A stretch of 36,213 nucleotides of DNA from Vibrio crassostreae 9ZC13 (GCF_000272045.2 NZ_AJYZ02000041.1:802448-838660); one strand, 5' to 3'. Counted from the first letter of the stretch, positions 16,986 to 26,461 are shown. Numbers and translations are program-made. Notes: generated by a model from the letters alone, not told the origin.

Positions 16986-19268
16986 TTAGATCTTACAACC
17001 GCCGCCTTCACAATCTTCTTCCGGCACTTGAACTGCATCGCCTTGGTCGTCTTTAGCACCATCACGAGTGTTATGGTAGTAAAGCGTCTTAACACCGTAC
17101 TTGTACGCTGTTAGTAGGTCTTGAAGCAGCTTCTTCATTGGTACTTTACCGCTGTCGTAAACACTTGGGTCATAGTTAGTGTTTGCAGAGATAGCTTGGT
17201 CAACGAATTTTTGCATGATACCCACTAGGTGTAGGTAACCGTCGTTAGAACCAATGTTCCAAAGTAGCTCGTAGTTCTCTTTAAGATTTAGGAAATCTGG
17301 AACCACTTGCTTAAGGATGCCGTCTTTCGATGCTTTCACTGATACGTAACCACGTGGTGGCTCGATACCGTTAGTCGCGTTCGAGATTTGAGACGATGTC
17401 TCAGAAGGCATAAGCGCTGTTAGCGTAGAGTTACGCAGACCGTGCTCCATGATCTCTTCACGTAGAGAATCCCAATCGTAGTGCAGTGGCTCTTCACATA
17501 CTAAGTCGATATCTTTTTTGTAAGTATCGATTGGCAGTAGGCCTTTCGCGTAGTTGGTCTCGTGGAAAGATGGGCAACGGCCTTGCTCTTTCGCTAGTTC
17601 AACAGATGCTTTTAGCAAGTGGTATTGAATTGCTTCAAAAGTACGGTGAGTCAGGCCATTCGCGCTGCCATCAGAGTACTTAACACCATTCTTCGCTAGG
17701 TAGTATGCGTAGTTGATTACACCTACACCTAAAGTACGACGGTTCATTGTCGACTTGTATGCAGCTGGAAGCGGGTAGTCTTGGTAATCAAGCAGTGCAT
17801 CTAGAGCACGAACAACCAGCTCAGAAAGCTCTGCTAGGTCGTCCAGTTCATTGATTGCGCCAAGGTTGAATGCTGAAAGCGTACATAGTGCAATTTCGCC
17901 TTCGTCATCTTCTACGTTAGAAAGTGGCTTAGTAGGAAGCGCGATTTCTAGACATAGGTTCGATTGACGAACAGGTGCTACTTCAGAATCAAACGGGCTG
18001 TGTGTATTACAGTGGTCAACGTTCTGAATGTAGATACGACCAGTAGAAGCACGCTCTTGCATTAGCAGAGAGAAAAGCTCAACGGCTTTAACCGTTTCAC
18101 GCTTCACTGAAGGATTGTTTTCGTACTTAACGTATAGCTCTTCAAAACGGTCTTGGTTTTCGAAGAACGCATCGTAAAGGCCAGGTACGTCTGAAGGTGA
18201 GAACAGGCTGATGTTGCCACCCTGAACTAGGCGAGAGTACATAAGCTTGTTCAGCTGTACGCCGTAATCCATGTGACGAACTCGGTTCTCTTCAACGCCG
18301 CGGTTGTTTTTCAGTACTAATAGAGACTGAACTTCACCGTGCCATAGTGGGTAGAATACCGTTGCTGCACCGCCACGAACACCACCTTGAGAACAACATT
18401 TTACTGCTGTTTGGAAGTATTTGTAGAAAGGGATACAGCCTGTGTGGAACGCTTCACCATTACGGATTTCAGAACCAAGCGCACGGATACGACCTGCGTT
18501 GATACCAATACCAGCACGTTGAGATACGTACCGAACAATTGAGCTTGCTGTCGCGTTGATTGAATCAAGGCTGTCACCACACTCGATCAGTACACAAGAA
18601 CTGAATTGACGAGTAGGCGTACGTACACCAGACATGATCGGTGTAGGTAGAGAAATCTTAAACGTAGACGATGCGTCGTAAAAACGTTTGATGTAGTCAA
18701 GACGAGTCGATTTCGGGTATTTAGCGAATAGACACGCAGCAACTAAAATGTAAAGGAACTGAGCACTCTCGTAGATTTCTTTCGTTACACGGTTTTGCAC
18801 GAAGTATTTACCTTCGAGCTGCTTAACCGCTGCGTAAGAGAAGTCTAAGTCACGTTTGTGGTCGATGTACTCGTCAAGCTCTTCGAATTCAGCTTTCGTG
18901 TAATCTTCCATAAGGTGGCTATCGTATTTACCCATATCAACCAGTTTTGCAACGTGGTCATACAGTGCAGGCGGCTCGTATTCGCCGTACGCTTTTTTAC
19001 GTAGGTGGAATACAGACAGACGTGCTGCTAGATATTGGTAATCAGGAGTCTCTTCAGAGATTAAATCCGCTGCTGACTTGATGATAGTTTCATGAATGTC
19101 AGTAGTGGTGATGCCATCGTAAAACTGAATGTGAGCTTTCAATTCTACTTGTGATACAGAAACATTGTGCAAGCCTTCAGCTGCCCATGTAATCACGCGA
19201 TGGATCTTCTCTAGATCGATCGTTTCTTTGCGCCCGTTACGCTTGGTAACAGTAAGTTGTTGGTTCAT
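16986..19268 (-). CDS. nrdA: Ribonucleotide reductase class Ia, alpha subunit NrdA
   Basis: This catalytic subunit (760 residues) reduces ribonucleoside diphosphates. The N-terminal ATP-cone (KRNGRKETIDLEKIHRV, about residues 8-90) senses ATP/dATP. The active-site cysteine regions FSSCVLIECGDS, NLCLEIALPT and ALCTLSAFN are present, as is the C-terminal shuttle pair C753/C758 in CEGGGCKI. The start at ATG 19268 (MNQQLTVTKR) matches the E. coli N-terminus; the longer reading to 19289 adds residues not expected in the family. Upstream DNA has NrdR-like boxes and a DnaA box. It sits between nrdB and ubiG as in E. coli. Confidence 0.97.
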   Translation of the reverse strand: MNQQLTVTKRNGRKETIDLEKIHRVITWAAEGLHNVSVSQVELKAHIQFYDGITTTDIHETIIKSAADLISEETPDYQYLAARLSVFHLRKKAYGEYEPPALYDHVAKLVDMGKYDSHLMEDYTKAEFEELDEYIDHKRDLDFSYAAVKQLEGKYFVQNRVTKEIYESAQFLYILVAACLFAKYPKSTRLDYIKRFYDASSTFKISLPTPIMSGVRTPTRQFSSCVLIECGDSLDSINATASSIVRYVSQRAGIGINAGRIRALGSEIRNGEAFHTGCIPFYKYFQTAVKCCSQGGVRGGAATVFYPLWHGEVQSLLVLKNNRGVEENRVRHMDYGVQLNKLMYSRLVQGGNISLFSPSDVPGLYDAFFENQDRFEELYVKYENNPSVKRETVKAVELFSLLMQERASTGRIYIQNVDHCNTHSPFDSEVAPVRQSNLCLEIALPTKPLSNVEDDEGEIALCTLSAFNLGAINELDDLAELSELVVRALDALLDYQDYPLPAAYKSTMNRRTLGVGVINYAYYLAKNGVKYSDGSANGLTHRTFEAIQYHLLKASVELAKEQGRCPSFHETNYAKGLLPIDTYKKDIDLVCEEPLHYDWDSLREEIMEHGLRNSTLTALMPSETSSQISNATNGIEPPRGYVSVKASKDGILKQVVPDFLNLKENYELLWNIGSNDGYLHLVGIMQKFVDQAISANTNYDPSVYDSGKVPMKKLLQDLLTAYKYGVKTLYYHNTRDGAKDDQGDAVQVPEEDCEGGGCKI

Positions 19269-19364
19269 TCTGCTTAATTTCCCTAACAAAACTGAACAAG
19301 GCCGTGTTTTTGTGTATTTCTGTGTAATTTTTGTAAATTACGTTTCGGCTTTGTGATCTTGGTC

Positions 19365-19401
19365 TACCCATACATTGTAGTTCAAACACAACATATAGGG
19401 G
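19365..19401. promoter_or_regulatory. Two candidate NrdR boxes upstream of nrdA
   Basis: ACACAACATATAGGGG (19386-19401) matches the NrdR consensus ACACWATATATWGTGT at most positions. TACCCATACATTGTAG (19365-19380) matches it less well. Their centres are 21 bases apart, two helical turns. They lie about 100-130 bases upstream of the nrdA ATG. The spacing is shorter than the roughly 31-bp centre spacing I recall from E. coli, which lowers confidence in the weaker box. Confidence 0.5.
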
Positions 19402-19470
19402 TCATTTGTTTGTTGGGTTACAAGATAGTGCTACAACTGATATTTTTCAAGGTAAAGAAATGGGGTTGCT

Positions 19471-19479
19471 TGTGGATAA
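19471..19479 (-). promoter_or_regulatory. DnaA box upstream of nrdA
   Basis: On the minus strand this reads TTATCCACA, the exact high-affinity DnaA consensus, about 205 bases upstream of nrdA. DnaA control of nrdAB is known in E. coli, which supports function, but a single nine-base match can also occur by chance. Confidence 0.55.
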
Positions 19480-19776
19480 GTGGTGGATTGAAAAAAAACT
19501 GTAAGTGACCACTAACTGATGAGGTTATATGTGACTTGATTGTATAAAAGTCGGCTTTTAATGATGCTTTATTTTTGCACGCCCATAAAAAAAAATTCCT
19601 TGATCTTTGGCCAAAATGGGCGATTGATTTTAGGCGATTAAATTTAAATCGAGGTGGTCAAAATGGAAGCTAGCGCACGAAATTTAGACTGAAAAAAGTC
19701 GCAAAGTTATGGTAATTGCAACTCTTTTCATTCGTCTTTTTTACAAAAGGTTTTACGGTAGGGCTACCGATATTTT

Positions 19777-20487
19777 TTAGCCAAAGTTTTGCGTGTGGAC
19801 GATGTAGTTTACGTCTACATTTGTGCCTAAACGATAAGTGTCCGTAAGAGGATTGTAGTGCAGCCCTGTAATCCCTAGTTCTTGCAGCGGAGTGTTATCG
19901 ACCATCTTGATAAGTTCTGCAGGGCGAATGAACTTCTCGTGCTCATGAGTGCCCTCAGGAACAATCTTAAGTAGCTTTTCTGCACCAACAATAGCGAACA
20001 GGTAAGATTTGAAGTTACGGTTCAAGGTAGAGAAGAACACGTGACCACCCGGTTTCACTAATTTTGAACATGCACTAATCACAGATTGTGGATCAGGAAC
20101 GTGCTCTAGCATTTCCATACATGTCACCACATCGTAAGTTTGTGGATTCTGTTCTGCATGGTCTTCGATGGTGCTCTGGATATAATCGAGCTTGGTGCCA
20201 GTTTCCAATGCGTGAAGACGTGCCACTTCTAGCGGTTCTTTACCCATATCTAGGCCAGTGACTACTGCGCCCTCAACAGCCATGCTTTCAGCCAAAATGC
20301 CGCCACCGCAGCCAACATCGAGGACTTTCTTACCAAATAAACCTTCGGTCTTTTCTAGCACGTAATTTAGGCGCAGTGGGTTGATTTGATGTAGAGGCTT
20401 AAACTCGCCTTCCAGATCCCACCAGCGCGACGCCATGTCTTCGAATTTCTTGATTTCTGCTGGGTCTACGTTCTGTGATTTAGTCAT
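19777..20487 (-). CDS. ubiG: Ubiquinone biosynthesis O-methyltransferase UbiG
   Basis: This SAM-dependent methyltransferase of 236 residues catalyses both O-methylations in ubiquinone synthesis. The SAM-binding motif is VLDVGCGGGILAESMA (about residues 53-68), followed by the post-motif VTCMEMLEHVPDP. The N-terminal DMASRWWDLEGEFKPLHQIN block is characteristic of UbiG. The ATG at 20487 (MTKSQNVDP) is preferred, with GGAAA upstream; in-frame ATGs at 20496 and 20520 would add residues unlike the family. It lies divergent from gyrA and upstream of nrdA, as in E. coli. Confidence 0.95.
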   Translation of the reverse strand: MTKSQNVDPAEIKKFEDMASRWWDLEGEFKPLHQINPLRLNYVLEKTEGLFGKKVLDVGCGGGILAESMAVEGAVVTGLDMGKEPLEVARLHALETGTKLDYIQSTIEDHAEQNPQTYDVVTCMEMLEHVPDPQSVISACSKLVKPGGHVFFSTLNRNFKSYLFAIVGAEKLLKIVPEGTHEHEKFIRPAELIKMVDNTPLQELGITGLHYNPLTDTYRLGTNVDVNYIVHTQNFG

Positions 20488-20778
20488 AATCGGCATTTCC
20501 AAGTTAAATAATGCATCCATGAAATTGCAGGCATTATAACTTGCCTTTTCGCGCTGACCAGAAGATCTACAATTTTGCTAGTTTATTGGATGTAAAGTGA
20601 CCATGTTTCAGCAAGATATGATGCGGAGGTGCAATTTCTCATCAATTGATTGGCTACAAGGGTCACAAGATGGTAAAAGGAGAGGGAAAGTGATGCCTCC
20701 GTAGGTAAATTTGTGTTATATTTTTCGGTCTTATACGTATTCAAAAATACGATCTGACTATAGAGGGAAAATGGCTCT

Positions 20779-23436
20779 ATGAGCGATCTAGCGAAAGAGA
20801 TCACGCCCGTAAATATTGAAGATGAGCTTAGAGGTTCATACCTAGACTACGCGATGTCCGTCATCGTTGGTCGTGCCCTTCCAGATGTGCGTGATGGCCT
20901 AAAACCTGTACACCGCCGCGTTTTGTTCGCGATGAATGTACTAGGTAATGATTGGAACAAACCATATAAAAAGTCTGCTCGTGTAGTAGGTGATGTAATC
21001 GGTAAATACCACCCACATGGTGATAGTGCTGTATACGATACTATTGTTCGTATGGCGCAACCGTTCTCACTGCGTTACATGCTAGTTGATGGCCAAGGTA
21101 ACTTTGGTTCTATCGATGGCGACTCCGCGGCTGCAATGCGTTATACCGAAGTTCGTATGGCGAAAATTGCTCACGAGCTCCTGGCTGACCTTGATAAGGA
21201 AACTGTGGATTACGTACCGAACTACGATGGTACAGAACAAATTCCAGCAGTACTTCCTACAAAAATTCCTAACCTATTGGTAAACGGTGCTTCTGGTATC
21301 GCAGTAGGTATGGCTACCAACATCCCACCACATAACCTTGGTGAAGTTGTTGATGGCTGTTTAGCATTTATCAATAATGAAGATATCACTATTGATGAGC
21401 TAATGGACTATATCCCTGGTCCTGACTTCCCAACAGCAGCACTTATCAGTGGTCGTAAAGGCATCGTAGATGCTTACAAGACTGGCCGCGGTAAGGTTTA
21501 CATGCGTTCAAAAGCGGATATCGAAGTAGAGAAGAATGGTAAAGAAACCATTATCGTTACTGAGATCCCTTACCAAGTAAACAAAGCTCGTTTGATCGAG
21601 AAGATTGCTGAACTGGTTAAAGATAAGAAAGTAGAAGGCATCAGTGCACTGCGTGACGAGTCTGATAAAGACGGTATGCGTATTGTTATTGAATGTAAGC
21701 GTGATGCAGTAGGCGAAGTGGTTCTTAACAACCTATACGCTCAAACTCAACTGCAAACGACTTTCGGTATCAACATGGTTGCGTTGAATAACGGTCAACC
21801 ACAGTTGTTCAACATCAAAGACATGCTTAAGTGCTTCGTAGACCACCGTCGCGAAGTTGTGACTCGTCGTACTATCTTCGAATTGAAGAAAGCACGCGAC
21901 CGTGCACACATCCTTGAAGCATTGTCTCTAGCACTTGCTAACATTGATGAAATCATTGAACTGATCAAGAGCGCGCCAACACCAGCAGAAGCTAAAGTTG
22001 GTTTAGTGTCTCGTGGTTGGGATCTTGGTAACGTTGCTTCAATGCTTGAGCGTGCAGGTACTGACGCAGCTCGTCCTGATTGGTTAGAAGACCAATACGG
22101 CATCCGCGATGGTCAATACTTCCTAACGGAAACACAAGCACAAGCAATTCTAGAACTTCGTCTTCACCGCCTAACAGGCCTTGAGCACGAGAAGATTCTA
22201 GACGAGTACAAAGCCCTTCTAGAAGAAATCGCTGAGCTAATGCACATTCTTGCAAGCACTGAGCGTTTGATGGAAGTTATCCGTGAAGAACTTGAAGCAG
22301 TACGTGAAATCTATGGCGACGAGCGTCGTACAGAAATCACAGCGGCAGTTCATGACATCGACATGGAAGAGCTGATTGCTCAAGAAGACGTTGTAGTAAC
22401 GCTTTCTAACGCAGGTTACGTTAAGTACCAAATCCTAAGCGACTACGAAGCTCAGCGTCGTGGTGGTAAAGGTAAGAGTGCAACTAAGATGAAAGATGAG
22501 GATTACATTGAGCGTCTGCTTGTTGCTAATACTCACGATAACATCCTATGTTTCTCTACTCGTGGTAAGACATACCGTCTGAAAGTTTACCAACTGCCAT
22601 TAGCAAGTCGTACTGCTCGTGGTAAGCCTATCGTTAACATTCTTCCTCTAGAAGAAGGTGAGCGTATCACGGCTATCCTGCCTGTTTCTGAGTTCTCTAA
22701 CGAGAAATTCATCTTCATGGCAACGGGTGACGGTACTGTTAAGAAGACATCACTGGATCAGTTCGCAAACGTACGTGCTAACGGCCTAATTGCAGTTAAC
22801 CTACGTGACGATGATTCACTGATTGGCGTTGACATCACTAACGGTGATAGCGACATCATGCTGTTCTCTAAATCGGGCAAAGTTGTTCGCTTTAACGAGG
22901 ACAAAGTACGTGCAATGGGCCGTACTGCCTCTGGTGTTCGTGGTATGAAGCTTCCAGAAGACGATCAAGTAGTATCGTTGATTGTTCCTTCTAACGAAGG
23001 CGATATCCTAACTGTGACTCAAAACGGTTACGGTAAGCGTACTGAACTAGCTGAATACCCAACGAAAGGCCGTGCAACGCAAGGTGTGGTTTCTATCAAA
23101 GTCTCTGAACGTAATGGCCCAGTTGTTGGCGCTGTTCAAGTTGAAGAAGGCGACGAAATGATGATGATCACCGACGCAGGTACGCTAGTACGTACTCGCG
23201 TTGCGGAAGTGAGCCAAGTTGGTCGTAACACTCAAGGTGTAACACTGATTCGTACTTCTGACGACGAGAACGTTGTAGGTCTACAACGTATCGACGAAGT
23301 AGAAGAAGCTGAGATTGTAGAAGGCGAAGCTGAGGCTGGTGCTGAAACTATTAACGCTGACGTTGCTGAATCAAGCGAAGAGCAAGCATCAGATGCTTCT
23401 GACTCTGAAAGTGATAGCGAGCAAGACACTGAGTAA
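20779..23436 (+). CDS. gyrA: DNA gyrase subunit A
   Basis: This is the 885-residue DNA-cleaving subunit of gyrase. The catalytic tyrosine is Tyr122 in AAMRYTEVRM. The quinolone-determining region is wild type at Ser83 and Asp87 (HPHGDSAVYDT). The GyrA box QRRGGKG, needed for DNA wrapping, begins the C-terminal beta-pinwheel, and the protein ends in a long acidic tail (EQASDASDSESDSEQDTE). The ATG at 20779 follows AGAGGG. A small hairpin CGTATT-caaa-AATACG (20736-20751) lies in the leader. The gene is monocistronic with a strong terminator. Confidence 0.98.
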   Translation: MSDLAKEITPVNIEDELRGSYLDYAMSVIVGRALPDVRDGLKPVHRRVLFAMNVLGNDWNKPYKKSARVVGDVIGKYHPHGDSAVYDTIVRMAQPFSLRYMLVDGQGNFGSIDGDSAAAMRYTEVRMAKIAHELLADLDKETVDYVPNYDGTEQIPAVLPTKIPNLLVNGASGIAVGMATNIPPHNLGEVVDGCLAFINNEDITIDELMDYIPGPDFPTAALISGRKGIVDAYKTGRGKVYMRSKADIEVEKNGKETIIVTEIPYQVNKARLIEKIAELVKDKKVEGISALRDESDKDGMRIVIECKRDAVGEVVLNNLYAQTQLQTTFGINMVALNNGQPQLFNIKDMLKCFVDHRREVVTRRTIFELKKARDRAHILEALSLALANIDEIIELIKSAPTPAEAKVGLVSRGWDLGNVASMLERAGTDAARPDWLEDQYGIRDGQYFLTETQAQAILELRLHRLTGLEHEKILDEYKALLEEIAELMHILASTERLMEVIREELEAVREIYGDERRTEITAAVHDIDMEELIAQEDVVVTLSNAGYVKYQILSDYEAQRRGGKGKSATKMKDEDYIERLLVANTHDNILCFSTRGKTYRLKVYQLPLASRTARGKPIVNILPLEEGERITAILPVSEFSNEKFIFMATGDGTVKKTSLDQFANVRANGLIAVNLRDDDSLIGVDITNGDSDIMLFSKSGKVVRFNEDKVRAMGRTASGVRGMKLPEDDQVVSLIVPSNEGDILTVTQNGYGKRTELAEYPTKGRATQGVVSIKVSERNGPVVGAVQVEEGDEMMMITDAGTLVRTRVAEVSQVGRNTQGVTLIRTSDDENVVGLQRIDEVEEAEIVEGEAEAGAETINADVAESSEEQASDASDSESDSEQDTE

Positions 23437-23470
23437 TCTCGATTACGCTAAGTAATTAAGCTTATCATTG

Positions 23471-23500
23471 AAAAAACCGAGCCTAAGTGCTCGGTTTTTT
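23471..23500 (+). terminator. gyrA terminator
   Basis: A perfect 12-bp stem AAAAAACCGAGC / GCTCGGTTTTTT with a six-base loop and a T-run lies 34 bases after the gyrA stop. Confidence 0.95.
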
Positions 23501-23610
23501 ATTGCCTGTGGTTTGTGGAAAATCGTTAAATGCCAATAGCTATAACTTGATCAAGTTTGCTTTGTGGTGAAAGAGGTAGAGTGAATGGGCGGATAAAAAG
23601 GGAGAGTAAA

Positions 23611-24240
23611 ATGGATATCTGGTTACTGGTTGCTTTGTTATTGATGAGCCTATTTTTGGTGGTGATTGTCGTTGCATCAAACAAAAACAGTCGTAGCCTT
23701 AAGGGGAACCTTCTTATATCACTCACCGCAGTGCTACTCAGTGGCATTATCTGGTTTCAAATGAAGCAAGAGCTGCCTCAGCCTCCTTCCAATGACAACG
23801 AAAATTACACCACAACAGATTTCCAAGATGAGCTGCAACAAAGCCTTAAGCAAGACCCTAATCAATCAGACCTTTGGTTTAAGCTTGGTGGTGTTTATAT
23901 GCAGAAAGGGGAGTTTGATGCTGCATTTACCTGTTACGACTATGCGATTCGTTTAGACCCACAGGCGCCTTCAGGGCTTTATGCAGCTAAAGCGAGCGCC
24001 TTGTATTACCTAAGTTCACAGGCGATGAGTGATGATGTGAAAGTGCTCTTAAATCAATCCATGGAGCTTGATCCCAACGATCGTACGGCATTGATGTTGA
24101 TAGCGACCGATCACTTCATCAGTATGCGCTACCAACAAGCGATCGATGCTTGGACTCAAATTCTCGATTCTAACCAGAAAGGCATTGATCGTGTCTCTAT
24201 CATCCATTCGATCAACCAAGCTAAGCAAATGATCCGTTAA
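23611..24240 (+). CDS. Membrane-anchored TPR protein, NrfG/CcmI-like
   Basis: The protein has 209 residues. Two N-terminal membrane helices (about residues 3-22 and 33-49) are followed by a TPR-type helical domain (about 70-200). That domain has SDLWFKLGGVYMQKGEFDAAFTCYDYAIRLDP and at least one further repeat ending in SMELDPNDRTALM. This architecture matches NrfG/CcmI, which present the C-terminus of an apocytochrome to the haem lyase. The NrfA gene lies 0.5 kb away, and the nrfE/nrfF lyase genes have no adjacent NrfG gene, so this is the likely NrfG partner. The ATG at 23611 has GGGAGAG upstream; a longer start at 23557 looks spurious. It converges on the rhodanese gene with only 25 bases between stops and no terminator seen. 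Confidence 0.75.
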   Translation: MDIWLLVALLLMSLFLVVIVVASNKNSRSLKGNLLISLTAVLLSGIIWFQMKQELPQPPSNDNENYTTTDFQDELQQSLKQDPNQSDLWFKLGGVYMQKGEFDAAFTCYDYAIRLDPQAPSGLYAAKASALYYLSSQAMSDDVKVLLNQSMELDPNDRTALMLIATDHFISMRYQQAIDAWTQILDSNQKGIDRVSIIHSINQAKQMIR

Positions 24241-24265
24241 ACGGGCACTATCTGTAATTTCGAGA

Positions 24266-24610
24266 TTATTTGCTTTCTTGCATCTCAATTAAACCGCCAG
24301 CGTTGTGGATCTGTGTAAACCCTTGAGCTTTCAAATACTGGTAAGCTTGTCCTGAGCGGTTACCACTGCGGCAATACAAAACGATAGGTTGAGCTTTGTC
24401 TATGCTGGCAAAGTGCGTAGCGACTTCAGAAAGAGGGTAGTTAATCGCATTGTCCAGATGACCTTGCTTGAACTCTCCTGGTGTCCTGACATCAACGACC
24501 AGCGCACCTTCCTCAATCATTTCCCACCCTGTTTCTGCTCGTTCTGAGGCGTGAAGTCCTGAACTTGTTAATGCGATGCATAATGCCGAAAGCGAAAGTA
24601 AGTGCTTCAT
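24266..24610 (-). CDS. Exported single-domain rhodanese-like protein
   Basis: The protein has 114 residues, with a signal peptide (about 1-21, ending SGLHASER) and a single rhodanese domain. The domain holds the catalytic cysteine in VLYCRSGNRSG (about residue 82) and the upstream VVDVRTPGEFKQGHL block. It is probably a periplasmic sulfurtransferase of PspE type. Its placement just downstream of nrfA, in the same direction but beyond the nrfA terminator, may be coincidental. It could also handle sulfur species near a periplasmic multihaem reductase, but this is only a guess from location. Confidence 0.85.
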   Translation of the reverse strand: MKHLLSLSALCIALTSSGLHASERAETGWEMIEEGALVVDVRTPGEFKQGHLDNAINYPLSEVATHFASIDKAQPIVLYCRSGNRSGQAYQYLKAQGFTQIHNAGGLIEMQESK

Positions 24611-24676
24611 TCTTTGTTCCTTGAATTAGCTAAAAGGTAATGTGAAATTGGGACGGTTGAGTGCGCCCAAATCTAA

Positions 24677-24711
24677 AAAACCAGCCACACCTTTACAGTG
24701 TGACTGGTTTT
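24677..24711 (-). terminator. nrfA terminator
   Basis: AAAACCAG and CACAC pair with GTGTG and CTGGTTTT across a single internal mismatch, with a seven-base loop. On the minus strand a T-run follows, right after the nrfA stop. Confidence 0.9.
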
Positions 24712-24735
24712 ATCTTATTGGTCTATTTGAAGGAA

Positions 24736-26166
24736 CTAGTATTCGTAGTTAGCTTCACGCTTTTCAGCTTGCTCTTCCCACTTAGGAACCACGGTGTCTA
24801 AGAAGTGTTGCTTCTCAGCATTCATCTTATCCATGTCCATTCCTAGCGCTTTCTGAGCGGCTTCTTTGGTTGAGATATCTGGAATCTCGATTGGATCGGT
24901 AATGCCTTTCTTCGCAAGTAGACGAACAATCTTAGTTCGCGCGTCTGCTGCGCGGTCAACCGCCGTTCCAAGAACCTCTAGGGCTACTTCAGGCGCGTGC
25001 ATGTGAACACCATGAGATGCGATAGCGTAGTCCCAACGCCATTGCGCATGACGAATATCTTGTAAGATAGGTGCCATCTCTTGTTCTGTTGCGCCTGCTT
25101 CCCATGCTGCGCCTGCTTCAAAGTGAGCGGCTACGATTTGTTTCTCAGCGGTCAGCTTCATGTTTAGTACTTGAGCTTTGCGGCTTGAAACGATGTTACG
25201 CATGGTCTCTTTAGATTGAGTATGGCAGTTAGCACAAGTGTCTTCGAAGCGGTCAAACGGGTTACCTACTTTATGGTCTGTGTAAACGGTACCGTCTTCT
25301 TTCGTCACTTTAGGCATGTGGCAGTCAACACAAGCGACGTTGTTCTTACCGTGAATACCTTCACGCCAAGTTTCGTAACCTGGGTGCTGAGCCTTTAGCA
25401 TTGGTGCTTTAGAGACTTTATGTGTCCAATCTTTAAAACCAATCTGATCGTAGTACTCTTCCATCTGTTCAACACGCGTCCCTTTATCCCAAGGGAATTT
25501 CACACCTTTTGTTGGACCCGTGAAGTAGTATTCCACGTGACACTGAGCACACACAGAGGCTTGCTGATCAAAGCGACCTTGCTCTTCGAAGTTCTTCCCA
25601 ATCGCATCGAACGCACGTTCAACATAAGGACGAGTGATCTTTAGTGCAGGTTCGCCATTTTTAAAGCCTTCACTTTGAGTATCGTGACAGTCGGCACAAC
25701 CAATTGGATTGACTATCTCGCTGCCAAGACGAGCCCATTTACCTTCAAAGTAGCCGTCTTCACCACGCTCTTCAATAACGCGTGCTACGTCTGGGCTTTT
25801 ACAGCTCCAGCACGCCATTGGCATTGGGCCTGAATTTTCGTCGGTTGGTCCGCCAGTACGCAGGGTTTGTCTTACATCATCAACCGCATAAAAGTGGCCG
25901 CGGGCTTTGTTGTAGTCTTTCGCGAAACCGTAGCCCGCCCATAGAATAACCATGTTTGGATCTTCTTTTAGTGCGTCTTCAATGGCTTCGCTCTCTGACG
26001 TTTGTCTCCATGAATGGTATTGATCTGGGTGGTTTTGCTCGAACTGGTCGTTACGAGGATCACCAATTTCTTTTTGTTCAGACGCAGCAAAACTGGTCGC
26101 GCTTACTAGTGATGCGCTAACCATTAATAATGCTGTGACGGAATTACGTATCCAATGCTTTTTCAC
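24736..26166 (-). CDS. nrfA: Cytochrome c nitrite reductase catalytic subunit NrfA (c552)
   Basis: This periplasmic pentahaem enzyme (476 residues) reduces nitrite to ammonium with six electrons. The signal peptide runs to about residue 28 (SATSFAASEQ). The active-site haem uses the unusual motif CWSCK (Lys123 as axial ligand), followed by four standard motifs: CADCH, CAQCH, CVDCH and CANCH. The start codon is GTG at 26166 with GGAGAT upstream. It is transcribed alone on the minus strand, divergent from nrfBCD, unlike the single E. coli nrfABCDEFG operon. Upstream DNA has FNR- and NarP-like sites. Confidence 0.97.
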   Translation of the reverse strand: MKKHWIRNSVTALLMVSASLVSATSFAASEQKEIGDPRNDQFEQNHPDQYHSWRQTSESEAIEDALKEDPNMVILWAGYGFAKDYNKARGHFYAVDDVRQTLRTGGPTDENSGPMPMACWSCKSPDVARVIEERGEDGYFEGKWARLGSEIVNPIGCADCHDTQSEGFKNGEPALKITRPYVERAFDAIGKNFEEQGRFDQQASVCAQCHVEYYFTGPTKGVKFPWDKGTRVEQMEEYYDQIGFKDWTHKVSKAPMLKAQHPGYETWREGIHGKNNVACVDCHMPKVTKEDGTVYTDHKVGNPFDRFEDTCANCHTQSKETMRNIVSSRKAQVLNMKLTAEKQIVAAHFEAGAAWEAGATEQEMAPILQDIRHAQWRWDYAIASHGVHMHAPEVALEVLGTAVDRAADARTKIVRLLAKKGITDPIEIPDISTKEAAQKALGMDMDKMNAEKQHFLDTVVPKWEEQAEKREANYEY

Positions 26167-26294
26167 AGTGATATCTCCAATATACTGATTTTTATACCAA
26201 GCGTTGTGAGTTTGCTATTCAAATTAAGAACTGGAGAATTGCTGTTTATATTAATTCATAAATAAACACATTTTGTTACGTGTCGGATGTTTGC

Positions 26295-26308
26295 TTGTTT
26301 TAGATCAA
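26295..26308. promoter_or_regulatory. FNR-like box upstream of nrfA
   Basis: TTGTT-TTAG-ATCAA differs from TTGAT-N4-ATCAA at one conserved base. It is centred 135 bases upstream of nrfA. This placement allows activation of an nrfA promoter near 26260 on the minus strand. Confidence 0.7.
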
Positions 26309-26344
26309 TTAATTACAGTGACTTCAATCACGTTGAAGTTTATA

Positions 26345-26360
26345 TAGCCCTAAAGGGGTA
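26345..26360. promoter_or_regulatory. NarP-type 7-2-7 site 1
   Basis: TAGCCCT-AA-AGGGGTA fits the inverted heptamer pair bound by NarP/NarL (TACYYMT-N2-AKRGGTA) with one mismatch in the left half. It lies between nrfA and the FNR-distal part of the gap, so it could carry nitrate/nitrite control of nrfA or of both genes. Confidence 0.6.
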
Positions 26361-26445
26361 TGTGGACATCAAGTTAGACTGGTCTTATTGAGAATTATTA
26401 TCATATATAACAAATAATTACCCGACATGCCCTCACTATAAATAG

Positions 26446-26461
26446 GGTGATTGTGTTCACA
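26446..26461. promoter_or_regulatory. CRP-like site upstream of nrfB
   Basis: GGTGA-ttgtgt-TCACA matches the CRP consensus TGTGA-N6-TCACA at all but one core base. Its centre is about 195 bases upstream of the nrfB start. Confidence 0.55.

Larger units (their letters stand above)
19269..19776. promoter_or_regulatory. nrdA upstream regulatory region
   Basis: This 508-base gap lies between nrdA and the ubiG stop and has no ORF of note. Within it are two NrdR-like boxes (19365-19380 and 19386-19401), an exact DnaA box (19471-19479) and several AT-rich tracts. A short hairpin CGGTAG-gg-CTACCG (19756-19769) next to the ubiG stop may be a weak ubiG terminator. The rest shows no recognised feature. 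Confidence 0.6.

Noticed and set aside
19534..19555. TGTGACTTGAT as a CRP site upstream of nrdA
   Set aside because: The right half-site GTATA does not match TCACA.
19638..19654. Near-palindrome CGATTAAATTTAAATCG
   Set aside because: A mismatch breaks it and AT-rich palindromes are common; no known operator match.
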